DNA of 21,158 nucleotides from Endomicrobium sp. (GTDB lineage Bacteria > Elusimicrobiota > Endomicrobiia > Endomicrobiales > Endomicrobiaceae). The stretch spans positions 1 to 21,158 of the forward strand of contig JAITAQ010000028.1 of NCBI GenBank assembly GCA_031283985.1, written 5' to 3'. Shown here in pieces: positions 15,619 to 21,158 of the stretch. Position numbers and translations under genes: made by a program. Each line of letters starts with the position of its first letter. Within the stretch, counting starts at the first letter, position 1. The notes beneath the pieces were generated by a model that worked only from the letters and a program-made list of their open reading frames with translations, ran no database searches and had not been told where the DNA came from.

Positions 15619-15693
15619 TTTTCTTATAACTGTTTTTTGAATCCAAGCTAGATGTTTATGAAATAATTAAAATTTTACTTTTGGGGAAACAAA

Positions 15694-16488
15694 ATGAATT
15701 TTACTTTTTTGATAGTCTTTCTTTTTCCAATAGTGACTGGGCTGATGTATTTTGTTATGGCAGCGGAAGTAAGTCGCACAAACAAATTTCGCTCAATGAT
15801 GTTTGGCGATATAGGTTTTAAAAAAATTGAAGCAGCTTTTATAATGTTTGGAATTTATTTTATAACAAGACCTCTTCAAAATATTTTAGGTCATTATCCG
15901 ATGCCTTTGATAGTAAATTGTCTCCGACAATTTTTTCTGATGGCTGTGATAGCTCCATCTATTCTAATAGCTATTTTTCACTGGGTACCAACACCAAGTG
16001 GTGCTCCTCACTCGTCAACATTTGCCTCCTATACAGTAGGAACCTTAATGGGAATAATTTTTATTTTATTAAATACTTTGGCAGTAACTGACTCTAAGAT
16101 TTTATCAATATGGGGTTCTATAACACTATACGATCCTGTATGGTTTAAGCCAGCAAATACTCCGATACAACTTATACTTATACATTTGATATGCCAGTTT
16201 GTCTCTCCAGTTGGGTTCTTGCTTCTTGCAGCAGCATATGTAAAACACAGACGACATAACTATCAACTAGCAAATATTTACAATTTGATACCAACAAAGT
16301 GGAGGTATCTTGAAGCAAGTCTCATTATTTTTGCAGTCTCATTTATTATTTCTGGATTAATCACACTTTTTGGCGATTATTACACATACATATGGATTAT
16401 TTACTTTGCGGGAGCTTTTGTGTCGGCTTTTTGGGGAATGAAAAGCATAAAACTTCCACCGCGAAATAGTCCAAAAGACTTGAAATAA
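15694..16488 (+). CDS. Seven-transmembrane protein of unknown function
   Basis: The gene encodes 264 residues. About seven hydrophobic segments lie near 3-23, 46-64, 78-97, 112-131, 157-182, 207-227 and 231-249, so the protein is almost entirely in the inner membrane. Loops contain FHWVPTPSGAPHSS and YVKHRRHNYQLANIYNLIP. The layout resembles N-terminal 7-TM sensor modules of some histidine kinases, but no kinase, cyclase or other output domain follows; the chain ends in a short polar tail (LPPRNSPKDLK). No family recognised. GGGGA precedes ATG 15694. It lies 75 bases after folD, possibly co-transcribed. Confidence 0.75.
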   Translation: MNFTFLIVFLFPIVTGLMYFVMAAEVSRTNKFRSMMFGDIGFKKIEAAFIMFGIYFITRPLQNILGHYPMPLIVNCLRQFFLMAVIAPSILIAIFHWVPTPSGAPHSSTFASYTVGTLMGIIFILLNTLAVTDSKILSIWGSITLYDPVWFKPANTPIQLILIHLICQFVSPVGFLLLAAAYVKHRRHNYQLANIYNLIPTKWRYLEASLIIFAVSFIISGLITLFGDYYTYIWIIYFAGAFVSAFWGMKSIKLPPRNSPKDLK

Positions 16489-16513
16489 AATTTATTTTTT
16501 ATTAAAATATTGC

Positions 16514-16519
16514 TATTAT
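16514..16519 (+). promoter_or_regulatory. Candidate extended -10 for the Lys-rich peptide gene
   Basis: TGCTATTAT (TG at 16511-16512, TATTAT at 16514-16519) lies about 78 bases before the small gene. The -35 region is AT-only and weak. The leader that would result contains the short hairpin GGGA-TAATT-TCCC just before the ribosome site. Confidence 0.3.
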
Positions 16520-16596
16520 TTAGATAGACTTTTCGCTTTACGCAATTAGCGGTGCGGGAATAAAAACAAGGGATAATTTCCCAAAAGGAGCCGAGA

Positions 16597-16665
16597 ATGG
16601 CTTGTGGATGCAAGAAGAAAAAAGTTGTGCCTAAGAAAAAGGTTACAAAGAAAAAGAAAAAATAA
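16597..16665 (+). CDS. 22-residue Lys-rich CGC peptide
   Basis: ATG 16597 is preceded by AAAAGGAG at ideal spacing, and the frame encodes MACGCKKKK, a VVPKKK stretch and a run of lysines before TAA: 2 Cys and 13 Lys in 22 residues. A strong hairpin begins 18 bases after the stop, so this looks like a complete tiny transcription unit. Such a peptide would be extremely basic and could bind RNA, DNA or the ribosome, or a metal through CGC; all of that is inference. Too short for automatic gene calls. Confidence 0.6.
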   Translation: MACGCKKKKVVPKKKVTKKKKK

Positions 16666-16682
16666 GACCGCTCAATTGGAAC

Positions 16683-16721
16683 ACTAAACCGCTTCATTTT
16701 CATTTAATGAAGCGGTTTAGT
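16683..16721 (+). terminator. Strong 16-bp-stem hairpin, probable terminator
   Basis: ACTAAACCGCTTCATT (16683-16698), a 7-base loop, then the exact complement (16706-16721), followed by ATCTTATATTT. Stem is perfect; the T tract is interrupted. It ends the folD/7-TM/small-peptide region and faces serS coming from the other side, so it may act in both directions. Confidence 0.7.
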
Positions 16722-16919
16722 ATCTTATATTTAAAATTCTTAACATTTGACATTATTAATTTTGCAGCATCTGAATTTTCTCTCTCTGTCATACCTTTTT
16801 TTATAAATCATTTTTTTATTTTTGCTCAAAAGCAGGGGAAGTCAAGGTTAAACAACAATATAAAACACATCCACCGCAGTATATTTCGTTGGATATGTTT
16901 AAAATTAAAGAAGTAATTA
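16722..16919. other. Gene-free spacer before the serS stop
   Basis: About 200 bases of AT-rich DNA. A plus-strand open frame exists but starts within the terminator loop and stem, has no ribosome site and a low-complexity hydrophobic composition. I see no RNA or repeat. Confidence 0.4.
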
Positions 16920-18191
16920 TTATTTGCTTTTTATTATATCAAACCCTGTATATTTGCGAAGAACCTCTGGTATTACAACAGAAACATCTTCTTGTTGGTA
17001 GTATTCAAGGATTGCAGCAAAAGTTCTGCCAACTGCAACACCAGAACCGTTTAATGTGTGTATAAGTTCCTTTTTTTTGTCTTTATATTTTACTTTTATG
17101 TTCATTCTTCTTGCTTGAAAATCTTTAAAGTTTGAACATGAAGATATTTCTCTATACATACCGTCGCCAGTAAGCCATACTTCTAAATCATAAGTTTTTG
17201 ACGATGAAAAGCCTGTATTGCCGCTAGATAAAAGAGAAACTCTGTAAGGAAGACCTAGCAACTCCAAAACATGTCCAGCGTCTAAAACAAGCGATTCAAG
17301 CTCCTCATCGGAGTTTTCCGGTTTTACGAATTTTACAAGCTCTACTTTATTAAACTGGTGATTTCTTATAAGTCCTTTGGTGTCTTTTCCGTAGGCACCT
17401 GCTTCCCTTCTAAAGCAAGCGGAATAAGAAACAAATTTTTGGGGAAGGCTATCTCCATCCAAAATTTCATCCCTATAAATATTTGTGACGGGAGTTTCTG
17501 CAGTTGATATTAAATACAATTCATCATTAGCGCATTTAAAAGCTTCCTCAGCAAATTTTGGAAGCTGCCCCGTGCCAAACATAGATTCCTTATTTACAAG
17601 ATACGGAGTCATTATTTCTTTATACCCTCTTTCTTTATGCGTATCCAAAAAGAAAGAAATAATCGCTCTTTCCAAAGCGCAGCCTTCATTTTTCAAAACA
17701 GCAAATCTTGGACCTGAAATTTTGGAAGCTGCCGCAAAGTCAATAATCCCAAGCGTTTCGCCTAATTCCCAGTGGTATTTTGGCTTGAAAGAAGTTTTTT
17801 TAGGTTCACCGACGTATCTAATAGTTTTATTATCTCTTTCATCTTTTCCGACAGGCACACTTGAGTCGGGAATATTTGGAAGTCCCAATAAAAAATCTTC
17901 TATATGTTTTTCCAAAGACAAAAGTTGTTTTTCCTGTTCTTGAATTAAATCTCTTATTTCATTCATTTCTTCAAGCACTTCATGTGGAGGTTCTTTTCCT
18001 TTTCTTTTAAGCTTGCTGACTTGCTCAGAAACTTTATTTCTTTTTAATCTTAACTTTTCATTCTCGTTTATGACAAACTTTCTTTCGTCATCCCACTCTA
18101 AAAGTTCCGTAAAATCTATTTCTTTATTCCTAGTTAATATAGCTCGTTTTACAGCTTCAGGATTTTTTCTAATAACTTTGATGTCTAACAT
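16920..18191 (-). CDS. serS: Seryl-tRNA synthetase
   Basis: Class II synthetase charging tRNA-Ser, including the tRNA encoded at 14358-14449. It has 423 residues, normal length. The N-terminal arm (about 27-110) is a long Lys/Glu-rich antiparallel coiled coil that grips the tRNA long variable arm. The catalytic core has [12 protein letters not shown], motif 2 in [20 protein letters not shown] and motif 3 in [23 protein letters not shown] 18191 follows GGAG. It lies 32 bases after the detached dnaE 3' fragment and is probably on the same transcript. Confidence 0.97.
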   Translation of the reverse strand: MLDIKVIRKNPEAVKRAILTRNKEIDFTELLEWDDERKFVINENEKLRLKRNKVSEQVSKLKRKGKEPPHEVLEEMNEIRDLIQEQEKQLLSLEKHIEDFLLGLPNIPDSSVPVGKDERDNKTIRYVGEPKKTSFKPKYHWELGETLGIIDFAAASKISGPRFAVLKNEGCALERAIISFFLDTHKERGYKEIMTPYLVNKESMFGTGQLPKFAEEAFKCANDELYLISTAETPVTNIYRDEILDGDSLPQKFVSYSACFRREAGAYGKDTKGLIRNHQFNKVELVKFVKPENSDEELESLVLDAGHVLELLGLPYRVSLLSSGNTGFSSSKTYDLEVWLTGDGMYREISSCSNFKDFQARRMNIKVKYKDKKKELIHTLNGSGVAVGRTFAAILEYYQQEDVSVVIPEVLRKYTGFDIIKSK

Positions 18192-18223
18192 TCTTTTTCT
18201 CCATATAACTTAATTAAAATATC

Positions 18224-18481
18224 TCAATTGAACGAAATTTTTATGCTAATAGCTGCTTCTACATCGTTTATAAAGTTATCTGAACAATCTGCAAAATACT
18301 CAGTCTCTATTGAAAAGCTTCCGTGCAGAGCATCTTCTAAGTCAATATAAACTTTTGCTTTGCCTTTATTAGCAATAAAAAATTTAAAATCTTCACTTAA
18401 AACATCATTGTACATTGTGGTTGAAAGTCTTACATGAACTTCGCCGAAATTAAGCGGAAATTTCTTTTTTGCTTCCATCAT
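18224..18481 (-). pseudogene. dnaE: Detached C-terminal domain of DnaE (out of frame)
   Basis: An 85-codon frame opening ATGATG at 18481, without a ribosome site, 32 bases inside the end of the main dnaE frame. Its text (KKKFPLNFGEVHVRLST, later FKFFIANKGKAKVYIDLEDA) matches the character of the DnaE C-terminal domain: short strands plus a G-x-(C/K)-x-V-Y-x-x-L pattern following the OB fold. Removing one base near 18475 joins it to the main frame as IDDEAKKKFPLNFGEV. It could still be translated by reinitiation, since the ATG overlaps the upstream stop region. This domain in other polymerases contacts the clamp-loader tau subunit. Confidence 0.6.
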
Positions 18482-21158
18482 CTATAGTGATAATATCTTC
18501 AACTATTATTTCAGTCTGCCCCTGTGACACTATCAGCCGACCTTTTACTACAATAACCTTGTTTTGCGTTAAATAAGTTTTAAATCTTTCAAAAACTTTA
18601 GGTAACAAAACTGCGTCCACGCTGCCGTACAAATCTTCTATTTTAATTCTTGTGTACAGTTCTTTTTTAGCTTTTGATATGAGTTTTTTAATTGAAACTA
18701 TCATACCTGCAACACGTATAATCTGAGCTGTTTTAAAATCAACATTTTCTTTGGTTTCCGGAAGTTTATCTAATCTATAACTAGAATAGGCTATTATTTC
18801 TCTCCCTCTTGGAGCAAGAGGATGTCCTGAAAGATAAAATCCCAAAACTTCCTTTTCGTACTCTAATGCTTTTGATTCAAAAATATCCAAAGGGGTTGCT
18901 TTTTGCAATGACGAGACACTCATAGTTTCTGCGCTGTCAAACAAAAATCCCTGAGCTGATTCTTTCTCCTGCTTTATCTTTGCAGCTTTATCAACCGACG
19001 AATCTATACTTTGTAGCAAACTTGATCTTGTTTCAAATTTTTCAGAACCGAAAGAATCAAAAGCTCCAGCTTTTGCAAGGCATTCAAAAGCTTTTTTATT
19101 AGTAGATTTTAAGTCTATTCTCTGTAGAAAATCGTCCCAATTTTTAAATTTGGCTTCTTTGCCATTAACCGATCTTGCCTGCTCTATAGACTGCGTTAGA
19201 CCTTCTCCTATGTTTTTAATAGAAAGAAGACCAAAACGTATATCCGAGCCTTCTATTTTAAATTGTCCATTGGAATGTTGAATATCAGGCGGCAGCACTT
19301 TAATGTCAAACAATGCTACATCATCTAAATACATTACAAGTTTACTTTCTTCATTATCTTTTACAGCCGAACGACCGATTTCGCTGTTAAGCAAGGCTGT
19401 AAAATATTCCAAAGGATAATTTGCTTTTAAATATGCAGTTCTGTAAGACACCACACCGTAAGCTGCAGAGTGGGATTTGTTAAATCCATACCCTGCAAAA
19501 GCTACGATATTATTAAAAACTTTTGCAGAAATTTTTTTGTTTATACCTTTTGCTTTGGTGCCGTTTATAAATTTCTCTCTTTGTTTCTCAATAACTTCAG
19601 GAATTTTTTTACTCATCGCTTTGCGAAGACTATCCGCTTCCCCTGGCGTAAAACCAGCCATAGTAACAGACATTTTCATAACTTGTTCCTGATATAAAAT
19701 AACACCGTAAGTATTTTTTAATATTGGCTCCTGCAATGGATGGTCGTAAATAATCGGCGTGTTTCCGTGTTTTCTGTTTACAAAATCATCCAACATCCCC
19801 GAACCCATAGGACCTGGTCTGTACAAAGCTATCAAAGCGACAACATCATCAATGTTGCTAGGCTTTAGTTTTCTTATCAATTCTCTCATGCCTTTGCTTT
19901 CAAGCTGAAACACTCCCATAGTTTTTGCTTCGTTAAGAAGTTTATAAGATTGCTCATCATCCAAAGGCACGTTGTCTAAGTCAAAATTAGGTTTTTTCTT
20001 GCGGATAAATTTTACACATTCATCAATAATAGTAAGCGTCCTAAGTCCTAAAAAATCAACTTTTAAAAGACCAAGCTGAGACAACACAACACCGTCGTAC
20101 TGCGTAGTGACAATTTTTTTTGACCCTTTTGAAAGTGGCGAATAATTAGTTATTTCTTCATTGGCTATAACCATACCGGCGGCATGCACGCCCGTATGTC
20201 TTTTAAGACCTTCTAGTTTTTGCGAAGTCTCTATAAGGTTTGCGATACGCTCATCAGCTTTTACAAGTTTTATCAGATCTGTAGAAGATTTCAAAGCTTC
20301 AGCAATACTTGCGTTTTGTGGAACAAGTTTAGCTATGTTGTTTGACTCTGTCGGTGTAAACCCCATCACTCTTGCGACATCTTTCATAACAAGTCTGGAT
20401 TGCATTGATCCAAACGTTATAATCTGCGCACATTTTTCTTCGCCGTATTTGTGTCGAACATACTCTATAACTTGTTCTCTACCTGAATCTGCAAAATCTA
20501 TATCCAAATCTGGCATTGAACGCCTATCTGGGTTTAGAAATCTCTCAAACAACAAATCATACTTTAAAGGGCAAATATCAGTAATACCCAACGTGTAAGC
20601 AACCATTGAGCCTGCGCCTGAACCTCTTCCCGGTCCTACGGGAATCCCATTATCTTTTGCGTATTTTATAAAATCTGAAACTATTAAAAAGTAAGATGCG
20701 AAACCCATTCTGTTAATAACGGAAATCTCGTGTTTTAATCTATTTTCCTGTTCAAAATCAACGTTTCTATATCTTTTTATAAGCCCTTGTCTGCATAAAC
20801 TTTCTAAATATTCTGAGTCCGATTTGTATTTTTCTGGTACGGGAAACTGCGGTAAAAATAGATTATCCATTTCTATTTCAACGTTACACTTTTCGGCAAT
20901 TTCCAAAGTAGTTTTTAAAGATTGAGGAATATATTCAAATGTCTCTGCCATATCCTCAGCGCTACGATAATAAAACAGATCTGAGCCAAACTTTAATCTT
21001 TTAGGATCATTTAACGTTCTCCCTGTACCTATGCAAAGCAAAATATCGTGGATTTTCGCATCTGATTTTCTTAAGAAATGACAGTCATTTGTAGCAACTA
21101 GCGGGATTGTTATTTTTTTTGAAAGTTCAAGAAGATCAGGTATTATTTTTTTCTGCTC
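18450..21158 (-). CDS. dnaE: DNA polymerase III alpha subunit (5' end outside window; 3' end frameshifted)
   Basis: Replicative polymerase catalytic subunit. 902 codons are visible and the frame stays open to the right edge, so the start and most of the PHP domain lie outside. The edge shows the end of the PHP domain (IPLVATNDCHFLRKSDAKIH). Then come GIPVGPGRGSGAGSMVAYTL and the catalytic aspartates in MPDLDIDFAD, GVHAAGMVI, ALYRPGPMGSGM, GVILYQEQVM, FNKSHSAAYG (fingers, beta-binding region) and an OB fold near the end (IIRVAGMIVSI to VVKGRLIVSQGQTEIIVEDI). The frame stops at 18450 after DDGSKKEISA, short of the usual C-terminal domain, which continues in the next frame. Confidence 0.95.
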   Translation of the reverse strand, partial: EQKKIIPDLLELSKKITIPLVATNDCHFLRKSDAKIHDILLCIGTGRTLNDPKRLKFGSDLFYYRSAEDMAETFEYIPQSLKTTLEIAEKCNVEIEMDNLFLPQFPVPEKYKSDSEYLESLCRQGLIKRYRNVDFEQENRLKHEISVINRMGFASYFLIVSDFIKYAKDNGIPVGPGRGSGAGSMVAYTLGITDICPLKYDLLFERFLNPDRRSMPDLDIDFADSGREQVIEYVRHKYGEEKCAQIITFGSMQSRLVMKDVARVMGFTPTESNNIAKLVPQNASIAEALKSSTDLIKLVKADERIANLIETSQKLEGLKRHTGVHAAGMVIANEEITNYSPLSKGSKKIVTTQYDGVVLSQLGLLKVDFLGLRTLTIIDECVKFIRKKKPNFDLDNVPLDDEQSYKLLNEAKTMGVFQLESKGMRELIRKLKPSNIDDVVALIALYRPGPMGSGMLDDFVNRKHGNTPIIYDHPLQEPILKNTYGVILYQEQVMKMSVTMAGFTPGEADSLRKAMSKKIPEVIEKQREKFINGTKAKGINKKISAKVFNNIVAFAGYGFNKSHSAAYGVVSYRTAYLKANYPLEYFTALLNSEIGRSAVKDNEESKLVMYLDDVALFDIKVLPPDIQHSNGQFKIEGSDIRFGLLSIKNIGEGLTQSIEQARSVNGKEAKFKNWDDFLQRIDLKSTNKKAFECLAKAGAFDSFGSEKFETRSSLLQSIDSSVDKAAKIKQEKESAQGFLFDSAETMSVSSLQKATPLDIFESKALEYEKEVLGFYLSGHPLAPRGREIIAYSSYRLDKLPETKENVDFKTAQIIRVAGMIVSIKKLISKAKKELYTRIKIEDLYGSVDAVLLPKVFERFKTYLTQNKVIVVKGRLIVSQGQTEIIVEDIITIDDGSKKEISA

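Noticed and set aside
16707..16916. 69-codon plus-strand frame before serS
   Set aside because: Begins inside the terminator hairpin and has no Shine-Dalgarno sequence; composition is what AT-rich non-coding DNA gives.
18465..18471. Classical -1 programmed frameshift site in dnaE
   Set aside because: The A6 run in the dnaE frame is AGC AAA AAA G, not the A_AAA_AAG phase, and the required change is +1, so a dnaX-like -1 signal does not fit.

Overview
The window is AT-rich and carries tightly packed housekeeping genes. An ADP-heptose pathway enzyme, an outer-membrane barrel protein and several Sec signal peptides point to a diderm (Gram-negative type) bacterium. Good Shine-Dalgarno sites, the gcvH-gcvPA-gcvPB split glycine decarboxylase, the free-standing ThiD2-type kinase and frame-damaged genes beside intact ones fit an anaerobic, possibly host-associated lineage such as Elusimicrobiota/Endomicrobium. 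That placement is an inference from gene style, not a database result.

Layout. Positions 1-709 (minus) hold the 5' part of a large, T/P/S-rich exported protein gene broken by three apparent indels; it is visibly richer in G+C than the rest. Positions 715-2330 (minus) are a two-gene unit: a membrane-anchored metallophosphoesterase and a DUF4416 protein. Positions 2466-2930 (plus) encode a small exported protein of unknown function. Positions 3097-10629 (minus) form a long co-directional run that reads, in transcription order, PHP phosphoesterase, TPR membrane protein, outer-membrane barrel protein, gcvH, gcvPA, gcvPB, rfaE2, thiD2-type, thiC. A near-consensus sigma-70 promoter (TTGACT-N17-TATAAT) sits just before it, followed by a leader with a 24-bp direct repeat. 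Positions 10841-13870 (minus) are the classical rpsP-khpA-rimM-trmD-rplS-rnhB-yraN cluster, with rimM reduced to its PRC-barrel half. A small Cys-containing ORF, a perfect 24-bp palindrome and tRNA-Ser(GCU) follow at 14077-14449.

From 14752 there are three plus-strand genes: folD, an unrecognised 7-TM protein and a 22-residue Lys-rich CGC peptide closed by a 16-bp-stem hairpin. On the minus strand serS lies downstream of dnaE. dnaE enters from beyond the right edge and is split near its 3' end: its C-terminal domain continues in another frame.

How it works together. GcvH/PA/PB (glycine decarboxylation and lipoyl carrier) and FolD (methylene-THF interconversion) belong to one-carbon metabolism, but gcvT is not in this window. 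ThiC plus the ThiD2-type kinase give the hydroxymethylpyrimidine branch of thiamine synthesis, but no ThiE, thiazole gene or TPP riboswitch is visible. RfaE2 supplies ADP-heptose for lipopolysaccharide-type glycans. The ribosomal cluster combines translation (S16, L19, tRNA m1G37) with rRNA maturation and RNase HII. The strongest leads are the dnaE frame break, the truncated RimM, the decaying surface-protein gene and two tiny genes with strong ribosome sites.
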